A stretch of 34,127 nucleotides of DNA from CAYFIW01 sp964500645 (GTDB taxonomy: Bacteria > Chloroflexota > Dehalococcoidia > Lucifugimonadales > UBA826). Shown piece by piece: positions 23,681-31,749 of this stretch. How positions within the stretch are numbered: the first letter of the stretch is position 1; each line of letters begins with the position of its first letter. Position numbers and translations under genes: made by a program. Location of the stretch: positions 1-34,127 of the forward strand of contig CAZCOH010000014.1 of the NCBI GenBank assembly GCA_964500645.1, written 5' to 3'. The notes under the pieces are model-generated. The model was not told the origin of the DNA. It made no database searches and saw only the letters and a list, made by a program, of their open reading frames with translations.

Positions 23681-24019
23681 ATGATATCTATATTTGTAAC
23701 GATACAGATCAAAGATGGATTTGTAGAACAATTCAAGGAAGCCAGTTTGGGGGATTCTCAAGGTTCGGTTCGAGACGAACCTGGATGCTTTAGGTTCGAT
23801 ATACTCCAAAATTCAGAAAACTCTAATAAATTCCACCTCTACGAAGTTTACAAGGACCAATCAGCTTTAGATGCTCATAGAGAAGCACCACATTACCAGA
23901 AATGGATATCAACAGTGGAAGATTGGATAGACGGAGATCGTGAAAGAGTAATTATGAATACAATTTTTCCATCGGATGAAGGATGGGAAAAGCAAAAACC
24001 ACATCTCTTAAACTGGTAG
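23681..24019 (+). CDS. Antibiotic biosynthesis monooxygenase (ABM) domain protein
   Basis: This 112-residue single ABM domain (dimeric alpha-beta barrel) starts I-S-I-F-V-T-I-Q-I-K-D-G-F-V-E-Q-F. It has the characteristic D-E-P-G-C-F-R-F-D-I-L-Q, then F-H-L-Y-E-V-Y-K-D-Q-S-A-L-D-A-H and H-Y-Q-K-W. The family includes quinol monooxygenases (YgiN), LsrG isomerase and many uncharacterised proteins, so the reaction is unknown. The ATG at 23681 with GGAG nine bases upstream is preferred over the TTG at 23654. It sits 76 bases after mazG and 45 before the GYD protein. Confidence 0.88.
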   Translation: MISIFVTIQIKDGFVEQFKEASLGDSQGSVRDEPGCFRFDILQNSENSNKFHLYEVYKDQSALDAHREAPHYQKWISTVEDWIDGDRERVIMNTIFPSDEGWEKQKPHLLNW

Positions 24020-24026
24020 ATTTATT

Positions 24027-24050
24027 TGACCATATCTATATATATGGTCA
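24027..24050. repeat. 9-bp perfect inverted repeat before the GYD gene
   Basis: TGACCATAT (24027-24035) and ATATGGTCA (24042-24050) are perfect complements with a six-base spacer. The repeat fills most of the 45-base gap between the ABM and GYD genes and ends just before the GYD ribosome binding site (AGAAGAGG, 24052-24059). It could be an operator, an RNA processing or stabilising hairpin, or a weak intergenic attenuator. There is no T-run after it, so it is not a standard terminator. Confidence 0.55.
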
Positions 24051-24064
24051 CAGAAGAGGTTTGA

Positions 24065-24421
24065 ATGGCTACATATTTTTTGTTGATGACTTTAACTCAG
24101 GAAGGGAGAAATCTTATGCATGAAGACCCGGAATTAATTCTTCATGCCGCACACTCTAGTGATCTAAACGATGTTCATTGCATGGGGTTGTATGCCGTTC
24201 TAGGTGACCATGACTTCATAACTGTATTAGAGGCCCCTGACAATGAAGCAGCAGCGAGGTTTTCTTTGGACTTAGGAGTTAAAGCTGGAGTAGAAATACA
24301 AACGGTTCCAGCCATACCAGTTTCACGACTGGACCAGAGAATTCAATGGCCCACAACTGAAGACATCCCTCCTATTTCTAAGGATTTAGACGAAGAACAA
24401 TCTCTGGACGAACCTTCATAG
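24065..24421 (+). CDS. GYD-domain protein
   Basis: This 118-residue protein has a GYD-like alpha-beta barrel (residues 1-95): M-A-T-Y-F-L-L-M-T-L-T-Q-E-G, then G-L-Y-A-V-L-G-D-H-D-F-I-T-V-L-E-A-P-D, where the family name motif G-x-Y-D appears as G-D-H-D, and A-A-A-R-F-S-L-D-L-G. The last 20 residues are acidic and probably disordered. The family is widespread and uncharacterised. Its neighbour is another small alpha-beta barrel (ABM), hinting at a joint role. AGAGG precedes the ATG. It converges with mutL, 17 bases away. Confidence 0.87.
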   Translation: MATYFLLMTLTQEGRNLMHEDPELILHAAHSSDLNDVHCMGLYAVLGDHDFITVLEAPDNEAAARFSLDLGVKAGVEIQTVPAIPVSRLDQRIQWPTTEDIPPISKDLDEEQSLDEPS

Positions 24422-24438
24422 GGACATAGATCTGAGTG

Positions 24439-26214
24439 TTAAGTCCGTCCGAATTGTCTTTCTAGATAACTTTCGCTTATCTGTATCAATGTTGGTCTCC
24501 CATGCGGACAGGTATTGGGTTGTTGACACGATTCTAATTGACCTATCAAGCTCTCCATTTCCTTTAAAGTCAAAGTCTTACCCGCTCTAATAGCTGCATG
24601 GCAGGCTATTGAGTAAGCTGCCTTTTCTTCCCAAGACTCAAAATTTGTACCACTCGCCAAAACATCGATTGCTTCCGTCAGGGCACTCTTTGGATCAGAT
24701 TGGGAAAGAACAGAAGGAACACTTCGGATTAAATACGTATTTTGACCAAACTCTTCAATATCCATACCAAGACTATTAAATAAATCTTGATTATTATTTA
24801 GAATCTCAACTTGAGTACTTTCAAGATCGATTACGACAGGCTCAAGCAAAATTTGCTTAGGAGCCTCACCCTTTCTGATTTTCTTCACTACATCTTCAAA
24901 AACCACTCGCTCGTGAGCAGCATGTTGATCAAGCATGTATACACCTGAAGGTCCCTCAGCGACTATGTAAGTATTCATGACCTGACCTAATATTTTTAGA
25001 AAAGGAAGTGTTTCATGAAAAGCGAAAGTATTAACTTGTTCATAGTGACTTAGATTGCTAGACTCAGTCTCTTGCTTATATGACGAGGAAAAAGACAAGT
25101 TAGATTCCAACCGGCGCCCGGATAATGATCTGGATGAATTTGGCCAAAAAAACGAAGGGTCTGAAGACTTATTAATGTTAGTTTGAATGGGTGCTGAAAC
25201 GTTTGGAACTGGTGAGTATTGAACTAGCGTTTGCCGAACGTTTTTTTGGACAAGTGCAAAAATTTGGCTCTCATTCTTGAACCGTACTTCTGTTTTAGCA
25301 GGATGGACATTAACATCAACATCTGATGCAGGTATTCGAATATCCAATACGCCCATCGGAAATTTACCTCTCTGAATAAATCCATGGTATGACTGTATAA
25401 ATGCGAACGCTACTGTTTTATCTTCTACCCATCTTCCGTTCACAAATATATTGATATGACTTCTATTAGCACGAGTCTCTGCAGGCGTACTTATAAGTCC
25501 TGTAACACTTAATCCTTCGTCTGAAAAATCTGAATTGTATGGGTCAATAGAAAGGAATCCTGCCGAGACCTTTCTACCATAAATAGCGGACAATACTTCT
25601 CTGAAGTCAGACTCGCCATGCGTGGCAAAAGGTCGTGATTGACCTTGTCTAAGCTCAAAAGACACATCAGGCCTGATCATCGCATACCTTTGCACTAATC
25701 GATGAATCCTCCCACTTTCAGCGACATTAGATTTTAGAAATTTTTTCCTGGCAGGAAAATTCCCAAACAATTTCAACACTTTTACCCTTGTACCCCTTAT
25801 GGGAGGTGAGTAAGTTTGTTCAACAATATCCCCATTTTTGATAATAATCCGCGACCCAACGCTGCTACCGGGAAGCGATGTTTCCAGTTCTACCTCAGAT
25901 ACTGAAGCAATACTGTACATCGCTTCTCCCCTGAACCCTAGTGAGCTTATAGATTCAAGATCACGTTCGCTTTCAACCTTGCTAGTTGCAAACCGTGTAA
26001 ATATAAGAGGTATTTCCCGTGGAGGAATGCCATGCCCATTATCGAATACTGAAATCGATTCCATACCTCCAGCGAAAGTCTCTATCCGAATTGTGTCCGC
26101 GCCAGCATCCAAAGCATTTTCTAAAAGCTCCTTTACTACCGAAGCTGGCCTTTCCACAACTTCACCCGCCGCTATTCTTGCCGCAACCTGCGGAGACAAT
26201 ATCTTTATTTCCAT
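24439..26214 (-). CDS. mutL: DNA mismatch repair protein MutL
   Basis: The protein has 591 residues. The N-terminal GHKL ATPase has N32/E31 context L-L-E-N-A-L-D-A-G-A, D-N-G-H-G-I, the T-S-K loop and G-F-R-G-E-A, then a transducer domain. A variable linker spans about 335-395. The C-terminal dimerisation domain carries the endonuclease motif D-Q-H-A-A-H-E-R-V-V-F-E (D-Q-H-A-x2-E-x4-E) near residue 427, plus A-C-H-A-A-I and C-P-H-G-R-P metal-binding motifs near the end. It is therefore predicted to nick DNA itself, as in organisms without MutH. No mutS is in the window. It is the last gene of the minus-strand run. Confidence 0.97.
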   Translation of the reverse strand: MEIKILSPQVAARIAAGEVVERPASVVKELLENALDAGADTIRIETFAGGMESISVFDNGHGIPPREIPLIFTRFATSKVESERDLESISSLGFRGEAMYSIASVSEVELETSLPGSSVGSRIIIKNGDIVEQTYSPPIRGTRVKVLKLFGNFPARKKFLKSNVAESGRIHRLVQRYAMIRPDVSFELRQGQSRPFATHGESDFREVLSAIYGRKVSAGFLSIDPYNSDFSDEGLSVTGLISTPAETRANRSHINIFVNGRWVEDKTVAFAFIQSYHGFIQRGKFPMGVLDIRIPASDVDVNVHPAKTEVRFKNESQIFALVQKNVRQTLVQYSPVPNVSAPIQTNINKSSDPSFFWPNSSRSLSGRRLESNLSFSSSYKQETESSNLSHYEQVNTFAFHETLPFLKILGQVMNTYIVAEGPSGVYMLDQHAAHERVVFEDVVKKIRKGEAPKQILLEPVVIDLESTQVEILNNNQDLFNSLGMDIEEFGQNTYLIRSVPSVLSQSDPKSALTEAIDVLASGTNFESWEEKAAYSIACHAAIRAGKTLTLKEMESLIGQLESCQQPNTCPHGRPTLIQISESYLERQFGRT

Positions 26215-26226
26215 ATCACTGTGTTA

Positions 26227-26649
26227 CTAACCTGATATTTTCTTGAAACCCCTGTGTGAGGAAGTTCCGGTTTCATTAAATTCGACTATGGCTTCATATA
26301 ATCTCAGCATTTGTCCATCTTCAGCCGCTCTAAAATAATATGGTTCCATATGAATTCCACCAAAAAATTCCACTATTTCTCGGTGATCATCAATTACAAA
26401 ATCTGGTCTTGGTCCAACACCAAATCGAGTCAACCCTTCCTCAAAATCCTTGATAGGTTTAACAAATATTCCGGAGATCATATCCGTTAAATCAAGGCGG
26501 TCCATATCATTCGTTCGCAGTCCTACTCCAGACCATATGAAGATCTTATGCCCGTCATCTATAAGACGGTCAAATACTTCTCTCGTATCAGGCCTCAAAC
26601 TACCATCCATTGCTAAAATCGTGTAATCGCAATCAAAATAAATATTCAA
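26227..26649 (-). CDS. HAD-like hydrolase domain protein
   Basis: This protein of about 140 residues has HAD landmarks. Motif I is I-Y-F-D-C-D-Y-T (nucleophile Asp6 and acid/base Asp8 counted from the TTG start), motif II is I-F-I-W-S-G (Ser), K68-type motif III is F-V-K-P-I-K-D-F, and motif IV is F-V-I-D-D-H. No cap domain is evident. It may be a small phosphatase; the substrate is unknown. The TTG at 26649 is chosen because I-Y-F-D-C-D-Y-T then starts close to the N-terminus and AGAGG lies 11 bases ahead. The alternative GTG at 26661 overlaps that ribosome binding site. It lies 44 bases after the IMPase-family gene and 12 before mutL. Confidence 0.72.
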   Translation of the reverse strand: MNIYFDCDYTILAMDGSLRPDTREVFDRLIDDGHKIFIWSGVGLRTNDMDRLDLTDMISGIFVKPIKDFEEGLTRFGVGPRPDFVIDDHREIVEFFGGIHMEPYYFRAAEDGQMLRLYEAIVEFNETGTSSHRGFKKISG

Positions 26650-26693
26650 AAAAACAATCACCTCTTTGATTTAAATGACGACAAAACATTTTG

Positions 26694-27668
26694 CTATTTT
26701 CTAAATATCGAACCTGCAGCGCCTTTAAATCCAACATTTTTGGGCGTGATGTTTAAAGAGACGTTATCAATCACGTTTGAGTGAGCTGCTAATATCTGAG
26801 GTGTATATTTTCTAAACTCAGAAGTGTCATAGCTATCAGATCCATTGAGTGTCCCTAGATTATCGAAGTCTTCCCAATATTGTGACCCTGTTATCAACCT
26901 GGATCTAAATGGCTTCTTGCTGTGTTTTCTTATCTCACCCCCAGCTTCATTTATAATGGGTATGGCACCAGCGATATCCCATAAATGTGCGCCTCCTATA
27001 ACAGCATATTCCGTAATTCCAAGGGCTACCATAACTAATTCAAAAGCTATACTCCCAGCCATCCTCAGCTCACCCGATTCACTAGCAAAACCCCCTTCAA
27101 ATCTAAAAAACGTGCCAAAGGAACCAGGCAAGGTCATTACCCCAGATGGTTTATGGGTTTCTTTTTCAGGCATCTTAAATTGAACCCCGTCAATTTTAGC
27201 TCCACGATTTTTTGATGCGTGCACTACTATCCCTTGTTGCTTTCCAGGCCATGGAACAAATACAGCGCCCGCCAAGAATTCGCCTCTATGCAACACTCCA
27301 ATAGATGAGGCAAACATCGGAAGCCCATTTAGAAAATTTCTAGTTCCATCTAAGGGATCTATAACCCAAACTGTGTCAGAAAGAGTCTCTTGGTGTTTCT
27401 CATCTTCTTCTCCGACAACACTATGACTAGGATAGAGTTCAAGAATCTCTTGAGATAAATATTGTTGAACTTCAGTGTCAGCCAATGTGACAGGATCCCT
27501 ATTAGCGGAGTCCTTGAACCTGACGGCCAATTCCGTAGAAGGTACACCTGGAAACCCAAAATATTTGAAAAGGATATTACCTGCATGACGTGCAAAGTCC
27601 GCTGCACATTCCTCTATTTTGGATAACTCTATATCAGAAATACTTTGTGACAGACCAGAATTAGGCAT
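26694..27668 (-). CDS. Inositol monophosphatase-family phosphatase
   Basis: This 324-residue protein of the Li+-sensitive Mg2+-dependent phosphatase superfamily has metal ligands E87 (V-V-G-E-E-D), D104 and D107 (W-V-I-D-P-L-D-G-T-R-N-F), and the late Asp in H-L-W-D-I-A-G-A followed by I-N-E-A-G-G-E. The family includes inositol monophosphatase, histidinol phosphatase HisN, fructose-1,6-bisphosphatase and PAP phosphatase; the last 60 residues are not diagnostic. There is no histidine or inositol gene nearby. It starts 36 bases after ribH on the same strand, so a role on a sugar or ribityl phosphate in flavin synthesis is worth considering (inference). Confidence 0.88.
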   Translation of the reverse strand: MPNSGLSQSISDIELSKIEECAADFARHAGNILFKYFGFPGVPSTELAVRFKDSANRDPVTLADTEVQQYLSQEILELYPSHSVVGEEDEKHQETLSDTVWVIDPLDGTRNFLNGLPMFASSIGVLHRGEFLAGAVFVPWPGKQQGIVVHASKNRGAKIDGVQFKMPEKETHKPSGVMTLPGSFGTFFRFEGGFASESGELRMAGSIAFELVMVALGITEYAVIGGAHLWDIAGAIPIINEAGGEIRKHSKKPFRSRLITGSQYWEDFDNLGTLNGSDSYDTSEFRKYTPQILAAHSNVIDNVSLNITPKNVGFKGAAGSIFRK

Positions 27669-27704
27669 AGATAGCTCTATTAAGCCGAGGTAAAGTCAAG
27701 AATC

Positions 27705-28169
27705 TCAGGATATTTCCTTAATCATATTGGCGGTTTCTATAGCTGTTATTGCACAAGTATGTCCAGAATTACCTTTCCTACCACCAGCTCTGTCAAGCGC
27801 ATGTTGCATAGTATGTGTTGTGAGAACTCCAAATATAACAGGCACTCCCGAACTCAAAGCAATCTGTGCGATTCCGTTGGCAGCTTCTCTTGCAACAAAT
27901 TCATAGTGGTCAGTATCGCCTTTTATAACCGATCCTAAGCAGATAACCGCGTTATAATCACCGGTCAATGCCATCTTTTTTGCCACCACTGGTATCTCAA
28001 AAGATCCGGGGACCTTGGCAACTGTGATTGCATCAGACTCAACCCCATTTTCTGTTAACCCATGGATCGCGCCCTCTAGTAATTTATCCGTTATAAATTC
28101 GTTAAATTTGGCTACGACTACTGCTATAGATAGCGATGATCCGTCTAAATTTTCCTCTAGAGAATTCAT
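27705..28169 (-). CDS. ribH: 6,7-dimethyl-8-ribityllumazine synthase
   Basis: Condenses 5-amino-6-ribitylaminouracil with 3,4-dihydroxybutanone 4-phosphate. The 154-residue protein is full length. It has A-K-F-N-E-F-I-T (residues 19-26), V-P-G-S-F-E-I-P, C-L-G-S-V-I-K-G-D-T-D-H-Y-E with the catalytic His, and F-G-V-L-T-T-H-T-M-Q-H-A-L-D-R-A-G, where T-H replaces the more common T-D/T-E. The start ATG overlaps the ribBA stop codon (ATGA), indicating translational coupling. Confidence 0.97.
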   Translation of the reverse strand: MNSLEENLDGSSLSIAVVVAKFNEFITDKLLEGAIHGLTENGVESDAITVAKVPGSFEIPVVAKKMALTGDYNAVICLGSVIKGDTDHYEFVAREAANGIAQIALSSGVPVIFGVLTTHTMQHALDRAGGRKGNSGHTCAITAIETANMIKEIS

Positions 28170-29395
28170 TGATCTTCCTCTTTTTCTGATGGATCAACTG
28201 GCTCCAAAATATGACCCATTCGAGTTCTCTTAGTTTCCATATAATCAACATTATCGTCCTTATATGGAGCAACAATCGGAACTCTGTCCGTAACTTCCAA
28301 CCCAAATCCTTCTAATCCAACACGTTTTGTGGGGTTATTAGTTAGGAGTCTCATTTTCTTGACCCCAATGTCCTCTAGTATCTGAGCCCCCACACCATAT
28401 TGCCTTGGATCTGGTGCAAACCCAAGCATTACATTCGCTTCGACAGTGTCATATCCCTTATCTTGCAACGCGTAAGCCTTGAGCTTATTGTGTATCCCGA
28501 TTCCTCTACCTTCCTGCCTCATGTAGAGTAGCACTCCCTTTCCTTCTTTTTCGATAGCTTCCAAGGCAAGAGGCACTTGGTCACCACAATCACATCGAGT
28601 ACTACCAAAAACATCTCCAGTGAGACACTCACTGTGAACTCTAACTAAAACCGACTCGTCTGCTTTAATATCTCCTTTTACAAAAGCCACGTGCTCATAC
28701 ACATCCACAATACTGCTGTAAGAGACTGCCGTAAATTCCCCAAATTCCGTAGGAACCCGGGCTTCCGCCACCCTTTCGATCAATCTTTCATGCCTTCGGC
28801 GGTAGGAAATTAGATCGGCCACCGAAATAATCTTTAAATCGTGTTGCTCTGCAAATATCTCTAAATCTGGCATCCTAGCCATCTCTCCGCTATCTGCCAT
28901 TATTTCGCATATTACTGCCGTTTCTTTTAATCCTGCTATCCTGCACATGTCAATCGAGGCTTCCGTTTGACCAGTCCTTTTGAGAACTCCACCTTCAACG
29001 TAACGAAGTGGGAAAATGTGACCAGGCCTGCCCAAGTCTTCAGACTTAGTATCAGGATCTACCAACGCCTTTATCGTTATCGCTCTGTCGTTTGCCGAAA
29101 TCCCAGTAGTAGTTCCATTCAATGCATCTACTGACACTGTAAATGCGGTGCTAAGTGGAGCGGTATTTTGCTGAACCATCAACGGCAGATTTAACCTCTC
29201 CAAATTCTCCCCTAGCATTGGGACACATATAAGTCCGCGCCCATAGGTTGCCATGAAATTAATAGCATCAGGGGTTATCATCTCGGCTGCCATAACCAAA
29301 TCGCCTTCGTTCTCACGATCCTCATCGTCAACGATGATGATCATACGGCCCATCTTTATGTCTTTTAGAGCGTCTTCAATTTTAGAAAGCGGCAT
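28166..29395 (-). CDS. ribBA: Bifunctional DHBP synthase / GTP cyclohydrolase II
   Basis: A 409-residue fusion supplying both riboflavin precursors. The N-terminal DHBP synthase domain (1-200) has D-D-E-D-R-E-N-E-G-D (Mg2+ and ribulose 5-phosphate site) and H-I-F-P-L-R plus T-G-Q-T-E-A-S-I-D. The C-terminal GTP cyclohydrolase II domain (205-395) has R-V-H-S-E-C-L-T-G-D-V-F-G-S-T-R-C-D-C-G with the three zinc cysteines, Q-E-G-R-G-I-G and T-N-N-P-T-K-R. All catalytic elements are present, so both halves should be active. The end overlaps ribH by four bases. ribE lies 32 bases upstream. Confidence 0.98.
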   Translation of the reverse strand: MPLSKIEDALKDIKMGRMIIIVDDEDRENEGDLVMAAEMITPDAINFMATYGRGLICVPMLGENLERLNLPLMVQQNTAPLSTAFTVSVDALNGTTTGISANDRAITIKALVDPDTKSEDLGRPGHIFPLRYVEGGVLKRTGQTEASIDMCRIAGLKETAVICEIMADSGEMARMPDLEIFAEQHDLKIISVADLISYRRRHERLIERVAEARVPTEFGEFTAVSYSSIVDVYEHVAFVKGDIKADESVLVRVHSECLTGDVFGSTRCDCGDQVPLALEAIEKEGKGVLLYMRQEGRGIGIHNKLKAYALQDKGYDTVEANVMLGFAPDPRQYGVGAQILEDIGVKKMRLLTNNPTKRVGLEGFGLEVTDRVPIVAPYKDDNVDYMETKRTRMGHILEPVDPSEKEEDQ

Positions 29396-29427
29396 GAGAT
29401 ATTTAGCGCCATCCTTTCAACATTTAA

Positions 29428-30024
29428 TTATCTTAATTCTAGGGAACCGTCCCCATTTGACAATTTTTCGACGTATTTTGCAATAATGTCTACTTCCAAA
29501 TTCACAGAGTCACCTACTTTCTTTGCACCTAAAGTAGTATGAGATCGAGTGTAAGGGATCAAAGCTATTGAGAACGTAGTTTCACTAGAACCTACCACCG
29601 TAAGGCTTATCCCGTCTACACATATAAATCCTTTCTCAACAATATATCGGCTACTACTCAATGCCAGTTCAAATTCATATATCAGGTAACCCCCATCATC
29701 TTTTATAGATGATATGTTCGCAGTACAGTCAACATGGCCCTGCACTATATGACCTCCCAACCTTCCTCCCATTTTGGTCGACCTTTCCAAATTCACAGGA
29801 TCACCAACGATAAGATCCCCAAGATCAGTTCTACGGAGCGTTTCCGGAACGACATCCACTTCAAAACTATGTTCATTTTTTGCAGTAACCGTCAAACAAG
29901 CACCATTCACACATATACTGTCCTTCACATTAAGATCATCTAGAACAATAGTTGCATCGATTTTCAACACGCCTTTATCAAGCTTATCGACTCGACCCAA
30001 TTCCTCAACTATTCCAGTAAACAT
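29428..30024 (-). CDS. ribE: Riboflavin synthase (alpha subunit)
   Basis: Dismutates two lumazines to riboflavin and the aminouracil. The 198-residue protein starts M-F-T-G-I-V-E-E-L-G, the invariant N-terminus, at ATG 30024 with AGAGG six to seven bases upstream; a longer reading to 30099 adds 25 unrelated residues and overlaps ribD. Two lumazine-binding repeats are visible: residues 1-90 (S-I-C-V-N-G-A-C-L-T-V) and 91-190 (G-H-I-V-Q-G-H-V-D, then F-I-C-V-D-G-I-S-L-T-V). It lies ten bases after ribD. Confidence 0.96.
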   Translation of the reverse strand: MFTGIVEELGRVDKLDKGVLKIDATIVLDDLNVKDSICVNGACLTVTAKNEHSFEVDVVPETLRRTDLGDLIVGDPVNLERSTKMGGRLGGHIVQGHVDCTANISSIKDDGGYLIYEFELALSSSRYIVEKGFICVDGISLTVVGSSETTFSIALIPYTRSHTTLGAKKVGDSVNLEVDIIAKYVEKLSNGDGSLELR

Positions 30025-30034
30025 GTTTTTACCT

Positions 30035-31117
30035 CTAAGACAAATTAATACAATAACCAGAAACTCGGACATCATTTCCAATCTGGGACACTTCGACATT
30101 AGATAATCGCACTATCTCTGACATGACACTTGCTCCCTCACCTAAAACTGCATTCCTTGAGTCGATCCCTCCAATAATTGAGGGTGACAAAAAAGCTTCA
30201 ACTTTATCAACTAACTTGGAGTCAAATAATGAGCCAAGAAGTTCTGCACCGCCCTCCACCAATATTGATGAAATAGGTATAGAACCCAAATATTTCAATG
30301 CTTGATATAGATCTACCTTATTGCCATTCCCTGGGAATTTTTTAATGCTGACAGAAGATGGAAAATCTCTCTCGACGTCAGTATCGCCAGTCACAATTAT
30401 GGTATTCCCTTTCTGACTCAAAAGAGAACTTGATGACGGTATACGTCCTTTTGAATCAACAATTATTCTAGTGGGCTGTCTGATATTTACTCCGAAATCC
30501 TTCCCTCTGACTGTTAACCTAGGATTGTCAGCTACAACCGTGCCAATTCCAACCATCACGGCATCATTACGAAATCTTATTTCGTGAGCGGAGGCGCGAG
30601 CATCATCACCGGTTATCCATTGTGATTCTCCTGATGACGTCGCTATTTTTCCATCCAAAGTGGCTGCGAATTTCGCAGTCACAAATGGCATACCCGTTTC
30701 CATTAACTTAACGTGAGCTTCCATGCTAATACGACATTCCCTAGCCATCTCACCAACATAAACACTGATGCCATTTTTTCTTAATTCTTCTATACCATGT
30801 CCATTTACGCGCGGGTCTGGGTCTTTAAGCCCAACATGTACCTCTTTTATACCTGAACTGATGATTTCACCAGTACAGGGAGGTGTGCGGCCATAATGAC
30901 TGCATGGTTCAAGAGTGACATATAAAGATGCCCCTTCTGAATTTTTGCCGGCCAATCGCAGAGCATTTTTTTCCGCATGCATGCCCCCAGGCGGGAATGT
31001 AAATCCTTCCCCCACAACACACCCATCTTTGACAATAACGGCCCCAACGGGTGGATTGGGATTACATGTTCCTACAGCCTGTTGTGACACCTGTAGAGCT
31101 CTGTGCATATAGGACAA
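30035..31117 (-). CDS. ribD: Bifunctional diaminohydroxyphosphoribosylaminopyrimidine deaminase / reductase
   Basis: Carries out the second and third steps of riboflavin synthesis. The 360-residue protein has a deaminase domain with H47-A-E49 (H-A-E-K-N-A) and P-C72 then P-P-C81 as zinc ligands. The reductase domain has A-K-F-A-A-T-L-D-G-K-I, W-I-T-G-D-D-A-R, G-I-G-T-V-V-A-D-N-P-R-L and V-E-G-G-A. The TTG at 31117 is preferred because AGAGAG lies six bases ahead and it gives the usual S-Y-M-H-R-A-L start one base after the dcd stop; ATG 31108 is the fallback. The longer reading to 31162 would run into dcd. Confidence 0.95.
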   Translation of the reverse strand: MSYMHRALQVSQQAVGTCNPNPPVGAVIVKDGCVVGEGFTFPPGGMHAEKNALRLAGKNSEGASLYVTLEPCSHYGRTPPCTGEIISSGIKEVHVGLKDPDPRVNGHGIEELRKNGISVYVGEMARECRISMEAHVKLMETGMPFVTAKFAATLDGKIATSSGESQWITGDDARASAHEIRFRNDAVMVGIGTVVADNPRLTVRGKDFGVNIRQPTRIIVDSKGRIPSSSSLLSQKGNTIIVTGDTDVERDFPSSVSIKKFPGNGNKVDLYQALKYLGSIPISSILVEGGAELLGSLFDSKLVDKVEAFLSPSIIGGIDSRNAVLGEGASVMSEIVRLSNVEVSQIGNDVRVSGYCINLS

Positions 31118-31118
31118 G

Positions 31119-31688
31119 TTAATCTCTCTGAAAATCCTGATGAATCCTACTAGCAGTAGCATCCATTTGGCCTTGATATTTACTGCCTAATTCAGGAGAT
31201 CCATAAGGAAATTCGGCTGGAGTAGTTAACCTCACATAAGAAAGCTGGCCTATCTTCATTCCGTAATACAGGGTGATTGGGAGATTGGCTACATTACTCA
31301 ATTCTAGTGTCAAATGACCTTTAAATCCCGGATCTACGTAACCCGCAGTCGAATGTATTAGAAGACCTATCCTGCCCAAAGAACTTTTACCTTCAACTCT
31401 CGCAACCAAATCATCTGGTAATTCTATATTTTCAAGAGTACTCCCCAAAACGAATTCCCCTGGATGCAAAATGAAAGGAACATCCCCGCTAATCTGCACT
31501 TTTTCAGTGAGTTCTTCGGCCCCTTTTCTCACGTCAATATAAGGTACACGAGAGTTGCGAAATACAAGAAATCCTCTGTCTAGGTGCACATCCACGCTTG
31601 CTGGTTGAATCGCATTATTCCCCAAAGGTTCCACTACAATCCTGCCTGACGCCATTTCTTCCCTGATAGTTCGGTCGCTCAGAACCAT
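31119..31688 (-). CDS. dcd: dCTP deaminase, probably bifunctional (dUMP-forming)
   Basis: This 189-residue trimeric dUTPase-fold enzyme has V-E-G-K-S-S-L-G-R (residues 98-106), H112-S-T-A-G116, V-D-P-G-F-K-G-H-L-T-L-E-L with catalytic E129, and the C-terminal G-S-K-Y-Q-G-Q that closes over nucleotide. H-S-T-A-G and the tail resemble the Mycobacterium/Methanocaldococcus enzymes that convert dCTP directly to dUMP, rather than the E. coli form (H-V-T-A-H). Bifunctionality is inferred. GGAGG lies seven bases before ATG 31688, which is chosen over an upstream start at 31700. It heads the rib genes. Confidence 0.95.
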   Translation of the reverse strand: MVLSDRTIREEMASGRIVVEPLGNNAIQPASVDVHLDRGFLVFRNSRVPYIDVRKGAEELTEKVQISGDVPFILHPGEFVLGSTLENIELPDDLVARVEGKSSLGRIGLLIHSTAGYVDPGFKGHLTLELSNVANLPITLYYGMKIGQLSYVRLTTPAEFPYGSPELGSKYQGQMDATASRIHQDFQRD

Positions 31689-31749
31689 TAAAACCTCCAA
31701 GAGAATTTTTAATTCCCTCTAATTAGCAATATTCAAACTTTTAGAGAAC

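Noticed and set aside
31689..31749. FMN riboswitch ahead of the riboflavin genes
   Set aside because: The gap before dcd is only 61 bases, too short for the FMN aptamer, and none of its conserved blocks was recognised.
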